A stretch of 58,111 nt of DNA, taken from Henriciella sp. (lineage in GTDB: Bacteria; Pseudomonadota; Alphaproteobacteria; Caulobacterales; Hyphomonadaceae). Position 1 is the first letter of the stretch; each line of letters starts with the position of its first letter. Location: the NCBI GenBank assembly GCA_012960415.1, contig DUBH01000083.1, forward strand, positions 17,395 through 75,505, in the 5' to 3' direction. A program made the position numbers and the translations under genes. The notes under the pieces were generated by a model. The model did not search any database. It worked only from the letters and a program-made list of their open reading frames with translations, and was not told the DNA's origin. This document shows, one piece after another, positions 51,070 through 58,111 of this stretch.

Positions 51070-51624
51070 TCAAGCGCCCGGGATACCCGTATCACCGTCG
51101 AGCACGTTCTTCAGGCCGACCTTCATGTCGAGCGCCGTGTAGACGTGTTCATCATCGACGTAGACCCGCCCATTGGCGATGCCGAGATTCAGCCGGCCAC
51201 GACGCACGCGCTTTATGTCGATGACATATTTAACGAGCTTCTTGTCCGGCGTGATCTCACCGGTGAACTTCACTTCGCCAACGCCAAGCGCGCGCCCTTT
51301 GCCCGGCGAGCCCGACCAGCCAAGCCAGTAGCCGACAGCCTGCCACATGGCATCGAGACCAAGACAGCCCGGCATGACCGGATCACCCGGGAAGTGGCAC
51401 TGGAAGAACCAGAGGTCAGGCTTCACGTCATACTCGCCAATAACGTGGCCTTTGCCGAATTCACCGCCATCGAGGCTGATTTCGGTGATCCGGTCCATCA
51501 TCAGCATGGGCGGTATGGGCAGCTGTGCGTTGCCGGGGCCAAAAAGCTTGCCCTGCCCTGAAATCAGGAGCTCTTCCTTGGTATAGGAGGACTGGGGCGT
51601 GTGAAAATCGTGCGGTCCGCTCAT
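51070..51624 (-). CDS. fabA: 3-hydroxydecanoyl-ACP dehydratase/isomerase FabA
   Basis: 184 residues, single hot-dog domain: [20 protein letters not shown], the catalytic His in [31 protein letters not shown] (about 73-103, with the active-site Asp in LGLDAMW) and [22 protein letters not shown]. It dehydrates 3-hydroxydecanoyl-ACP and isomerises trans-2 to cis-3-decenoyl-ACP, the anaerobic entry to unsaturated fatty acids. AGAGG precedes the ATG. It is probably co-transcribed with fabI. Confidence 0.95.
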   Translation of the reverse strand: MSGPHDFHTPQSSYTKEELLISGQGKLFGPGNAQLPIPPMLMMDRITEISLDGGEFGKGHVIGEYDVKPDLWFFQCHFPGDPVMPGCLGLDAMWQAVGYWLGWSGSPGKGRALGVGEVKFTGEITPDKKLVKYVIDIKRVRRGRLNLGIANGRVYVDDEHVYTALDMKVGLKNVLDGDTGIPGA

Positions 51625-51700
51625 GCAATGCCTCTACTTGCCGTCAATTGCGATCAGGGCATGAGCCTGCCCCAATCCGCCTTGTCAAGCAAACCAGCAG

Positions 51701-52199
51701 CTATAGGCCAGCTGTGTCCGTGTTCAGACCCCAGAGCGATGGCTTGTCGATCCAGCCCGTATAGTCACCTGCGCTGATCTCGCACCACCGCTCATTACAG
51801 CTATGCAATTCAGCAAGAACACCGGGTTTGATGGTCGCGCGAGCTGGCGAGGCTGATTGTGGCTTGCGTCGCAGCAATCACATGGTCGGCATCTCTTAGC
51901 TGGCCGACATGGATCCATACCTCATCGCCCTCGAAATCGCGCACGCGGGCCCAGTCTGTAGTCTCTTTGATAATCAACACGGGCATTCCGGCGCGCTCAT
52001 ATTCAAAGGCGACCTGATGATCCGTCGATGGGCCGATGCGTCCGTTGACCAGTCCGTACCGCAAGGATGCGAAACGTGGCACAGGCTTGCCTGAGAATTG
52101 ACTGATCTTCACCGACTGAGCGGCGGCTGACGGCGTTGCCAACTGACAGGCAGTCAGGATAAGGCAGACAGATAGAAAAAGACGGCAAAATCCCAGCAT
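51701..52199 (-). pseudogene. SH3-domain secreted protein, broken by a frameshift
   Basis: From ATG 52199 the frame gives a signal peptide and one SH3-like repeat (KPVPRFASLRYGLVNGRIGP, then VLIIKETTDWARVRDFEGDEVWIHVGQL), then runs into unrelated residues and a stop at 51810. The +1 frame, open from about 51877 to a TAG at 51701, continues the family: LLRRKPQSASPARATIKPGV, then ERWCEISAGDYTGWIDKPSLWG. Total length is 499 bp, not a multiple of three. Compared with relatives, a few residues between the parts seem to be missing, so a 20-23 bp deletion near 51875-51885 is more likely than one extra base. Confidence 0.75.
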
Positions 52200-52314
52200 A
52201 TGACTATCTAGTCGGGGCTTGGTGAATCGGGCGTAAAGGCCGATGGTTCTGTCGCAGCAATTGGCGCAGGCGGTTCGCTCTGCTATGCGCTGACGGCAAG
52301 GAAAGGAAACGCGT

Positions 52315-53301
52315 ATGACCGCAAAGCGGCTGAAGGTTATCGTGACACGGCGCCTGCCGGATCCGGTGGAGATCCGTCTGAAAGAGCTCTTCGACACCGA
52401 GCTCAACGAAACTGACACACCGTTCGACGACGCTAAGCTCGTCGATGCGGTCAAGCGCGCTGACGTGCTGGTTCCGACCGTGACCGATGCAATCGATGCC
52501 CGCCTTCTGGCGCAGGCAGGTCCGCAGCTTCGCCACATTGCCCAGTTTGGCGCAGGCGTCGACAATCTCGACATCGAAAGCGCCGTCCAACGTGGCATTA
52601 CCGTCACCAATACGCCGGGCGTACTGACCGACGATACCGCCGACGTCACCATGGCACTTATCCTCGCTGTGCCGCGCCGCCTGCATGAGGGCATCAAGCT
52701 GCTCGAGGAAGGCAAGTTCGATGGCTGGGCGCCGACCTGGATGCTCGGCAAGCGGCTTGCCGGCAAACGTCTTGGCATCATCGGCATGGGCCGGATCGGC
52801 CAGGCCGTTGCCCGCCGCGCAAAAGCGTTCGGCCTCCAGATCCACTACCACAACCGCAAGCCGGTAAACCGTCAGGTCACCGAAGAACTGGATGCGACGT
52901 ATTGGGAAAGCCTCGACCAGATGCTGGCCCGCATGGATATCATTTCGGTCAACTGCCCCCACACACCGGCGACCTTCCACCTGCTGTCTGCGCGCCGCCT
53001 CGATCTCGTCCGCAAGGACGCCTACATCATCAACACGGCCCGCGGCGAAGTCATCGACGAAGCCGCGCTAGCCCGCGCCCTGAAGGCCGGCAAGATCGCA
53101 GGCGCGGGCCTCGACGTCTTCGAACGCGAACCTGCCGTGAACCCGGAACTGCTCGGTCTCTCCAATGTGATGCTTCTGCCGCATATGGGCTCTGCGACCG
53201 AGGAAGGCCGCATCGAAATGGGCGAGAAGGTCATCATCAACATCAAGACCTTCGCTGACGGCCACAGGCCACCAGACCGTGTCATTCCGGCCATTCTCTA
53301 G
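52315..53301 (+). CDS. D-isomer-specific 2-hydroxyacid dehydrogenase (glycerate/glyoxylate/hydroxypyruvate reductase-like)
   Basis: 328 residues. NAD-binding GMGRIGQAVARRAKAFG (about 157-173); catalytic Arg in NTARGEVIDE (about 239-248), Glu in DVFEREP and His in LLPHMGSAT (about 285-293). It matches GyaR/GhrB-like enzymes that interconvert D-glycerate and hydroxypyruvate or reduce glyoxylate. A strong AAGGAAAGGA precedes the ATG, and an intrinsic terminator follows directly. Divergent from the broken SH3 gene. Confidence 0.88.
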   Translation: MTAKRLKVIVTRRLPDPVEIRLKELFDTELNETDTPFDDAKLVDAVKRADVLVPTVTDAIDARLLAQAGPQLRHIAQFGAGVDNLDIESAVQRGITVTNTPGVLTDDTADVTMALILAVPRRLHEGIKLLEEGKFDGWAPTWMLGKRLAGKRLGIIGMGRIGQAVARRAKAFGLQIHYHNRKPVNRQVTEELDATYWESLDQMLARMDIISVNCPHTPATFHLLSARRLDLVRKDAYIINTARGEVIDEAALARALKAGKIAGAGLDVFEREPAVNPELLGLSNVMLLPHMGSATEEGRIEMGEKVIINIKTFADGHRPPDRVIPAIL

Positions 53302-53307
53302 ACAACA

Positions 53308-53335
53308 AAAAAGCCCGGCATCTCGCCGGGCTTTT
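53308..53335. terminator. intrinsic terminator between the dehydrogenase and the DUF1150 gene
   Basis: A-run, GCCCGGC (53313-53319), loop ATCTC, GCCGGGC (53325-53331), TTTT. Placed between convergent genes, with A-run on one side and T-run on the other, it can serve both. Confidence 0.88.
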
Positions 53336-53357
53336 CCTTGTTCATCCGATGGGGCGT

Positions 53358-53603
53358 CTAGTGGACGCTGACGGGCTGCATCTCATAGGCGCGGGCTGCA
53401 GCGAATGCAGCATCGCGGCCTTCTACGATGGCCAGTTGCTGTCCCTCGCCATTCGCGACCACAAACAGACGGCTGCGATCATTGACGGCTTCCAGCGCCT
53501 CATCAGGCAGGCCGCTCAGTTCCTCGTCCGCAATCTGGCGTACATAAACCAGATCCTTCGCGGTGAAGAGCTTTGCGGCTTGATGTTCAAGGTCTGTCGT
53601 CAT
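53358..53603 (-). CDS. DUF1150 family protein
   Basis: 81 residues; the pattern LFTAKDLVYVRQIADEEL, PDEALEAVNDRSRLFVVANGEGQQLAIVEGRDAAFAAARAYEMQPVSVH fits the alphaproteobacterial DUF1150 family. Members often sit behind small heat-shock protein (hsp20) genes; none is present here. A strong AAGGAAGGAG precedes the ATG. The 200-bp upstream region has a GC-rich stem (GGTGCC/GGCACC) and the dyad at 53789-53806. Function unknown. Confidence 0.8.
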   Translation of the reverse strand: MTTDLEHQAAKLFTAKDLVYVRQIADEELSGLPDEALEAVNDRSRLFVVANGEGQQLAIVEGRDAAFAAARAYEMQPVSVH

Positions 53604-53788
53604 GGCATGCTCCTTCCTTCAAAGACAGGACCACGACACATGAGAACCCCGGCCAGGTGCCCCGCTTGGCAGCGGCACCGGATGGCGCCGGGTCTTTCCG
53701 TGTCATGATAAAATCTGGGGGCTGATTATGCCGTGTTCAAGCCGCAATGGCGGCAATATGCGGACATTCAACCTCCTACAGCCTTGAG

Positions 53789-53806
53789 TCTGAACGGCTG
53801 TTCAGA
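53789..53806. promoter_or_regulatory. perfect 7-bp dyad directly after the ferredoxin reductase-like gene
   Basis: TCTGAAC-GGCT-GTTCAGA begins one base beyond the stop of the 53807 gene. No T-run follows, so it is either a transcript-end stem or an operator (the TGAAC...GTTCA form is common for TetR proteins) for the DUF1150 gene 186 bp further on. Confidence 0.35.
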
Positions 53807-54484
53807 TCAGTCGAAGAACTCCTCGATGATGATGTCATCTTCCGCTACGCCGATGTCTTTCAACGCGTCGGCAATGTCCTCGACCATACCGTCAGGCCCG
53901 CAGATATAGCATTTGCCCTTGCCCGGCTCGATACGCTCTTTGAGCAGCGCCTTGTCGATCTTGCGGGTATGCACGTCAGCCTTCTTCTCGTCCGTGACGG
54001 TGAAATAGGTCTTCAGGCCTTCCATCCGCTCGAATTCATCGCGATAGATGATGTCTTCCTCGGTGCTGTTGGAGAAGATTAGCTCACAACCTTCCAGCGT
54101 GCCCTTGTCCTCAAGCCGCTTGCGAAGGATCGCAATCATCGGCGTGACACCGGCGCCGCCCGCGATGAACCAGCCCTTGCCCTCATCCTCAATGGCGCCC
54201 CATGGCTCATCGACGAGCACGCGGTCGCCCGGCTGCAGCTTCGCGATCTGTTCGGTGACGCCGTCATGCTCCGGATAGGATTTGATGGTGAACTCCAGAT
54301 AGCCGTCTGATGGCAGGCTGGTCGGCGTGAACGGGCGCTTTTCCTCGCGCCAGTCATCCTTGTCGATGGCAAGGTCGACTGCCTGACCTGGCTGCACGCC
54401 CAGGCCCGCAGGTTTGTCAAAGCGCAGCTTGAAAACGTCGGGGGTAACGGGTTCAATCGATTGTAAGGTAAGCGCGTAGCTCAT
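53807..54484 (-). CDS. ferredoxin-NADP reductase-like flavoprotein
   Basis: 225 residues: an FAD-binding barrel with KRPFTPTSLPSDGYLEFTIK (about 49-68; RxYS-like motif as RPFTPTS) and an NAD(P)-binding domain with FIAGGAGVTPMIAILRKRL (about 105-123) and KCYICGPDGMVEDIADAL (about 190-207). No 2Fe-2S domain is present. It transfers electrons between NAD(P)H and a separate iron-sulfur or heme partner that is not encoded nearby. It lies downstream of tRNA-Ala on the same strand. Confidence 0.85.
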   Translation of the reverse strand: MSYALTLQSIEPVTPDVFKLRFDKPAGLGVQPGQAVDLAIDKDDWREEKRPFTPTSLPSDGYLEFTIKSYPEHDGVTEQIAKLQPGDRVLVDEPWGAIEDEGKGWFIAGGAGVTPMIAILRKRLEDKGTLEGCELIFSNSTEEDIIYRDEFERMEGLKTYFTVTDEKKADVHTRKIDKALLKERIEPGKGKCYICGPDGMVEDIADALKDIGVAEDDIIIEEFFD

Positions 54485-54651
54485 CTCTTCTTCTCCTAGT
54501 CTTGTCGAAAGTCACAGGAGAAACGAGCGATTTATCGTGAGTGTTCCGGGGCGCGGCGTCGCAGGGGCACTGAGTATCTACGATGTCAGTGAACCCCCAG
54601 CCTTGAGCGCGATCCATCGCGAAACGAAGTGAAGCGGGGATATAAGGAAAA

Positions 54652-54727
54652 TGGTGGAGCCTAGCGGGATCGAACCGCTGACCTCCTGCATGCCATGCAG
54701 GCGCTCTCCCAGCTGAGCTAAGGCCCC
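54652..54727 (-). tRNA. tRNA-Ala (anticodon GGC)
   Basis: 76 bases on the minus strand including an encoded CCA end. The acceptor pairs GGGGCCT with AGGCTCC and includes the G3:U70 pair that marks alanine tRNAs. The D arm is GCTCAGCTGGGAGAGC, the anticodon stem CCTGC/GCAGG with loop ATGGCAT gives GGC, and the T arm GCGGTTCGATCCCGC is canonical. Confidence 0.97.
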
Positions 54728-54784
54728 GTACCAGTCGGAGACGCGTGAGTTATAGCCTCACGCGCCGCCGATCAAGTCCAATTA

Positions 54785-55414
54785 TCAGGACGATTTCGTA
54801 TCGTCCTCATCGTCGCCGTCATCTTCTTCGGCGTCGTCGTCACCATCATCGTCGTCGTCGATGTCGAGATCATCATCATCGAGATCGATATCGCCCTCGA
54901 GGTCGAAGTCTTCATCCTCTTCATCGTCGAGCGGGATGTCTTCATCATCGTCGTCATCACCGAGGTCGTCTTCGGAGAAGCCGCTTGGCACCTTGCCGGG
55001 CGCAGCTTCTTCGTCCTCTTCCTCGTCATTGCCTTCAAGGACGACTTCATCGGCTTCGGAACCGAGTTCGCGGGAGGATTCATCCTCCTCATCGTCCTCG
55101 TCTTCTTCTTCCTCATCATCCTCGTCTTCGTCCTCATCATCGATGTCATCATCATCGGTGTCGCGGACAGTGGCTTTTTTCTTTTTCTTTTTCTTCTTCG
55201 TCTCTTCCTCGAGATCGTCCTCGTCTTCATCGACAGGGACAGAGCTCTTGGCGCGCTTGGCCTTCAGCTTTGCGCTCGTCGTGCGAACTTCATCGTCTTC
55301 AGGGTCGAATTCGGTCTTGCACTTCGGGCAAACGGCAGGGCGTTTGTTGAGATCGTAGAATTTCGCTTCGCAGCTCGGACAGATCTGCTTTGTGCCAAGA
55401 TCAGCATCAGCCAT
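54785..55414 (-). CDS. TIGR02300/FYDLN-acid family protein
   Basis: 209 residues. The N-terminus ADLGTKQICPSCEAKFYDLNKRPAVCPKC carries two CPxC pairs (a zinc ribbon) and the name-giving FYDLN; the rest is low complexity: a run of eight lysines near residue 75-82 and about 110 residues made mostly of Asp and Glu. The family is almost confined to alphaproteobacteria and its function is unknown. The gene is divergent from aroA. Antisense frames over the acidic part are composition artefacts. Confidence 0.92.
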   Translation of the reverse strand: MADADLGTKQICPSCEAKFYDLNKRPAVCPKCKTEFDPEDDEVRTTSAKLKAKRAKSSVPVDEDEDDLEEETKKKKKKKKATVRDTDDDDIDDEDEDEDDEEEEDEDDEEDESSRELGSEADEVVLEGNDEEEDEEAAPGKVPSGFSEDDLGDDDDDEDIPLDDEEDEDFDLEGDIDLDDDDLDIDDDDDGDDDAEEDDGDDEDDTKSS

Positions 55415-55516
55415 TGGTAGGAACTCCGGGCTCGATTTAATAATTGCCGGGGCGCTTGCCAGAAACCCCCGCCCCTGTCAAAGCGCTTTTGGCGTCGATC
55501 TGCAAAGGAGAAATCA

Positions 55517-56839
55517 TTGGCATGGACTTCGTTCCCGGTTGATCGGTTTCAGGGCGCAATTCGCGCACCAGGTGACAAATCGTGTTCACACCGCGCACTG
55601 ATGCTCGCAGGTGCTGCAACCGGGGTCTCTGAGATCTCCGGCCTGCTGGAAGGCGAAGACGTGATCAACACCGCCCGCGCCATGCAGGCTCTAGGCGCCG
55701 AAGTTGAACAGACCGCACCGGGACGCTGGCGCATCAGGGGCGCGGGCAAGGCTGGTCTTCGATCGCCGTCTGCACCGCTCGACTTTGGCAATTCGGGCAC
55801 AGGCTCACGCCTGATGATGGGGCTTATGGCGGGCTATGACCTCACCGCAGAACTCACAGGCGACAAGAGCCTGTCTTCGCGCCCTATGGCCCGTATCACT
55901 GACCCGCTCAAACTCATGGGCGCGCAGTTCTCTCCAGAAGGCCGCGACAAGCTTCCGCTCACCCTGACCGGCCGCGCAGATCTCACGCCGATTTCCTACG
56001 CCCCCAAGCAGGCCTCCGCGCAGGTGAAATCTGCCATCCTTCTTGCTGGCCTCAATGCCGATGGCCTCACCGAAGTGACCGAACTTCACGCCACGCGCGA
56101 TCATACCGAACGCATGCTGCGCAGCTTTGGCGTCGAGGTTTCGGTTCGCCCCGGCACCGGCAGCCAGAACGTGGTCTCCATCAAGGGCGGGCAATCCCTT
56201 CAGGCCGTAGAGACAAGCATTCCTGGCGACCCTTCATCGGCTGGCTTCCTGATCGCAGGCGCGCTCATTTCTCCGTCCGGCGGCGTCGTTGTCGAACACA
56301 TCATGTCGAACGAGACGCGCGACGGCTTCTTCCAGGCCATAGGCCGCATGGGCGCTGGTCTCGGCGCTGAGGAAATTGGCGACGGTGCCGGCGAACGCCT
56401 CGTCGACCTGCAGGCGGCCACCAGCAACCTCAAAGGCTGCACCATCCCTGAAACGCTCGTCGCAGCCATGATTGATGAGTTTCCGATCCTCGCCGTCATC
56501 GCCGCCTTCGCCAAAGGCGAGACCCGCGTGCGCGGCGCCGAAGAGCTGCGCGTAAAGGAGAGCGATCGCATCAGCGCCATCGTTGCCATGCTGCGCGTCA
56601 ACGGCGTCGAGGTCGAAGAACATAAAGACGGTTTCACCGTCATGGGCTGCGACGGCCCGCCGCCCGGCGGCGGCCTGGTTGAGACCCGCCACGACCACCG
56701 CATCGCCATGAGCGCCCTCGTGATGGGCACGGCCAGCCAGAAGCCTGTCGCCGTCGATGACATCGCAATGATCGCGACCTCCTACCCGGAATTCCTCGAC
56801 CATATGCGCACACTTGGCGCTGACATCCGGGAAACCTGA
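55517..56839 (+). CDS. aroA: 3-phosphoshikimate 1-carboxyvinyltransferase (EPSP synthase)
   Basis: 440 residues; translation starts at TTG 55517, six bases after AAAGGAG. Motifs: IRAPGDKSCSHRALMLAG (about 15-32), DFGNSGTGSRLMMGLMAG (about 84-101), SAQVKSAILLAGL, RDHTERMLRSFG and the C-terminal LRVKESDRI, RHDHRIAMSALVMG. It joins shikimate-3-phosphate and PEP in aromatic amino-acid synthesis. The NSGTG segment keeps Gly where the glyphosate-tolerant CP4 enzyme has Ala. Divergent neighbour: the FYDLN-acid gene. Confidence 0.95.
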   Translation: MAWTSFPVDRFQGAIRAPGDKSCSHRALMLAGAATGVSEISGLLEGEDVINTARAMQALGAEVEQTAPGRWRIRGAGKAGLRSPSAPLDFGNSGTGSRLMMGLMAGYDLTAELTGDKSLSSRPMARITDPLKLMGAQFSPEGRDKLPLTLTGRADLTPISYAPKQASAQVKSAILLAGLNADGLTEVTELHATRDHTERMLRSFGVEVSVRPGTGSQNVVSIKGGQSLQAVETSIPGDPSSAGFLIAGALISPSGGVVVEHIMSNETRDGFFQAIGRMGAGLGAEEIGDGAGERLVDLQAATSNLKGCTIPETLVAAMIDEFPILAVIAAFAKGETRVRGAEELRVKESDRISAIVAMLRVNGVEVEEHKDGFTVMGCDGPPPGGGLVETRHDHRIAMSALVMGTASQKPVAVDDIAMIATSYPEFLDHMRTLGADIRET

Positions 56840-56894
56840 GAAGCCGTGTCCGAATAAATATCGGGGCCACCTTGCCAAGCCCTCCATCTATGTA

Positions 56895-56909
56895 TATCGA
56901 TATTCGATA
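56895..56909. promoter_or_regulatory. dyad TATCGA-TAT-TCGATA upstream of the S9 peptidase gene
   Basis: A perfect 6-bp inverted repeat with a 3-bp centre, 24 bp before the start codon. AT-rich against the GC-rich background, so it likely overlaps the promoter and may be a repressor site. Confidence 0.4.
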
Positions 56910-56933
56910 AGCTAAATGGATGGAGGGTAACTC

Positions 56934-58111
56934 ATGAAACGCACACTCATCTGCGCCAGCGCAATCGCGCTGTCCGGGGCCTGGTTAGCTGGCTGCACGC
57001 CTGAAACGTCAAAAACGGCAGAGGCCCAGCAGAGTGCTCAGCCCGACACAGAGGTCGCCGCAAGTGATCTGGCCTCATACGACCTGATAGATCGGGCCGC
57101 GATCTTCGGAAATCCGGAAAAGGCGCAGGGCCGCATCAGCCCGAATGGCGAGTATGTCAGCTGGGTCGCGCCTGTCGACGGCGTGATGAACATCTGGGTC
57201 GCGCCTGCCGATGATCCCGATGCCGCCGAAGCGATCACCAACGACACCTATCGCGGCATCAATGGCCACTTCTGGTCACCGGATTCGGCCTATGTCTACT
57301 ACACGCAGGATGAAGGCGGGAACGAGAATTTCCACGTCTATGCCTCGAATGTGGAGACGAGCGAAACCCGTGACCTGACACCGGTCGCAGATGGCGTCCG
57401 CGCTGTGATCCAGGGCGTTTCGAAAGAGCAGCCCGGCAAGCTCCTCATCGGCCTTAATGACCGTAACCCTCAACTCTTTGACCTCTACCTCGTCGATGTC
57501 GCCACCGGTGAGATGGAGCTGGCCGCCGAAAATCCGGGCTATGCGGGCTGGCTGATCGACAATTCGCTGACCCCGCGCTTCGGCCTCGTCCAGACGCCCG
57601 GGGGCGGCGCCTCCATCGTGGACATGGAAGGCAATGAACTTCTCTCCATTCCGGCAGAAGACTTCCTCACCACCAATCCATTCGGGTTCAATCAGGCAAA
57701 CGACGCCTTCTACGCCGTCGACAGCCGCGGCCGGGACACCGCAGCGCTGGTAAAGATCAGCACCGAAGACGGCTCTGAAAATGACCGCGCTGATATCAGC
57801 AACGTCCTTCTGCATCCTGAAACTTACGAGCCGATGGCCTACGCCTCAGAGTATCTGCGCAATGAATGGCAACCTCTGACCGAAGAAGCCGGGGCAGACC
57901 TCGACTTCCTCCAGTCCGAGCTTGAAGGCGATATCGAAATCGTCGCGGCCACCGATGATCTCTCGCGTATGGTGGTCTATTCCGGCTCAGCGACGCTGCC
58001 TGGCGTCTATTATGTCTATGACCGCGGTGCCCAGACGCTGACGGAAATGTTCAAGACCCGTCCGGATCTTGCTTCTGCCCCGCTCCAGCCGATGTATCCG
58101 GTTGAGATTCC
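56934..58111 (+). CDS. S9 family peptidase (prolyl oligopeptidase-like) lipoprotein, N-terminal part
   Basis: Open from ATG 56934 (GGAGGG upstream) to the window edge, 392 complete codons. The signal ends in a lipobox LAGC (Cys about 21). Then comes a Gln/Thr linker and the N-terminal beta-propeller of S9 peptidases: GRISPNGEYVSWVAPVDGVMNIWVAP (about 65-90), HFWSPDSAYVYYTQDEGGNENFHVYAS, LFDLYLVDVATGEMEL, GAQTLTEMFKTRPDLA. The catalytic GxSxGG domain should follow outside the window. It is probably a periplasmic or outer-membrane exopeptidase. Confidence 0.88.
   Translation, partial: MKRTLICASAIALSGAWLAGCTPETSKTAEAQQSAQPDTEVAASDLASYDLIDRAAIFGNPEKAQGRISPNGEYVSWVAPVDGVMNIWVAPADDPDAAEAITNDTYRGINGHFWSPDSAYVYYTQDEGGNENFHVYASNVETSETRDLTPVADGVRAVIQGVSKEQPGKLLIGLNDRNPQLFDLYLVDVATGEMELAAENPGYAGWLIDNSLTPRFGLVQTPGGGASIVDMEGNELLSIPAEDFLTTNPFGFNQANDAFYAVDSRGRDTAALVKISTEDGSENDRADISNVLLHPETYEPMAYASEYLRNEWQPLTEEAGADLDFLQSELEGDIEIVAATDDLSRMVVYSGSATLPGVYYVYDRGAQTLTEMFKTRPDLASAPLQPMYPVEI

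Noticed and set aside
51810..52199. Programmed ribosomal frameshift in the SH3 gene
   Set aside because: No slippery heptamer or downstream structure is visible at the junction, and residues appear to be missing relative to the family; a mutation is simpler.
54745..55350. Long plus-strand frames rich in Arg/His or Ser over the FYDLN-acid gene
   Set aside because: They are the antisense readings of GAT/GAC/GAG repeats coding the acidic tail; the minus-strand gene has a clear zinc-ribbon start and Shine-Dalgarno.
55517..56839. Glyphosate-tolerant EPSP synthase
   Set aside because: The critical segment is NSGTG with Gly, not the Ala found in the tolerant CP4 enzyme.

Overview
The window is 58.1 kb of GC-rich chromosomal DNA from an alphaproteobacterium, most likely Caulobacterales/Hyphomonadaceae-like. 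This assignment is inferred from gene content: TIGR02300/FYDLN-acid and DUF1150 proteins, a CtrA-type box (TTAA-N7-TTAA), the order tsaB-rimI-fur-miaB-phoH-ybeY-corC-lnt-xre-metK, and frequent GTG/TTG starts. There are no phage genes, insertion-sequence transposases, integrases, rRNA or CRISPR. One tRNA gene is present, tRNA-Ala(GGC) at 54652-54727 on the minus strand.

Region 1 (1-13.1 kb) is mostly metabolic and accessory. It holds the end of a glutathione transferase, an ABC ATPase without a permease, a MATE exporter, a second glutathione transferase with an extra C-terminal domain, and an acyl-CoA synthetase. These are followed by a REP-like repeat pair, a class IV aminotransferase translationally coupled to a sulfotransferase-like protein, TrmO, a feruloyl-CoA synthase-like enzyme, an HSL-type esterase and several unknown proteins.

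Region 2 (13.2-42.7 kb) is core information processing. It carries nfuA, a RutE-like nitroreductase, tsaB, rimI, fur, miaB, phoH, ybeY, corC, lnt, a PraR-like regulator, metK, trmB, cspA, and then the translation and RNA cluster rimP-nusA-ylxR/L7Ae-infB-(YcxB-like)-rbfA-truB-rpsO-pnp. TrmO (region 1), TsaB, MiaB and TrmB modify tRNA; YbeY, RimP, RbfA and S15 act in 30S maturation. The cluster is interrupted twice: by DUF2200 and BON-MscS genes between rbfA and truB, and by a 3-kb accessory island between truB and rpsO. That island has two divergent ArsR-type modules, ArsR-SRPBCC-methyltransferase-like and SdpR-SdpI, which share a promoter region with repeated AATTrGCwAA sites.

Region 3 (42.8-58.1 kb) is mixed. 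It has two CAP-domain proteins flanking uridine kinase, a nitroreductase, NAD(P)-binding proteins, an Lrp regulator, a TolB-like propeller, an orphan YjhX-type protein, fabI and fabA without fabB, a frameshifted SH3-domain gene, a D-glycerate dehydrogenase-like enzyme, DUF1150, a ferredoxin reductase-like flavoprotein, tRNA-Ala, an FYDLN-acid protein, aroA, and the start of an S9 peptidase lipoprotein that runs off the end.

The observations I rate highest are: the aminotransferase/sulfotransferase-like pair, in which the glutamate that normally contacts the PLP ring nitrogen is replaced by threonine; the island between truB and rpsO with its shared ArsR control region; the frameshift in the SH3 gene; the long inverted repeats with the core TTCGACTTCGCTCA; and the CAP-udk-CAP arrangement. 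Function calls come from reading motifs by eye. No database search was possible.
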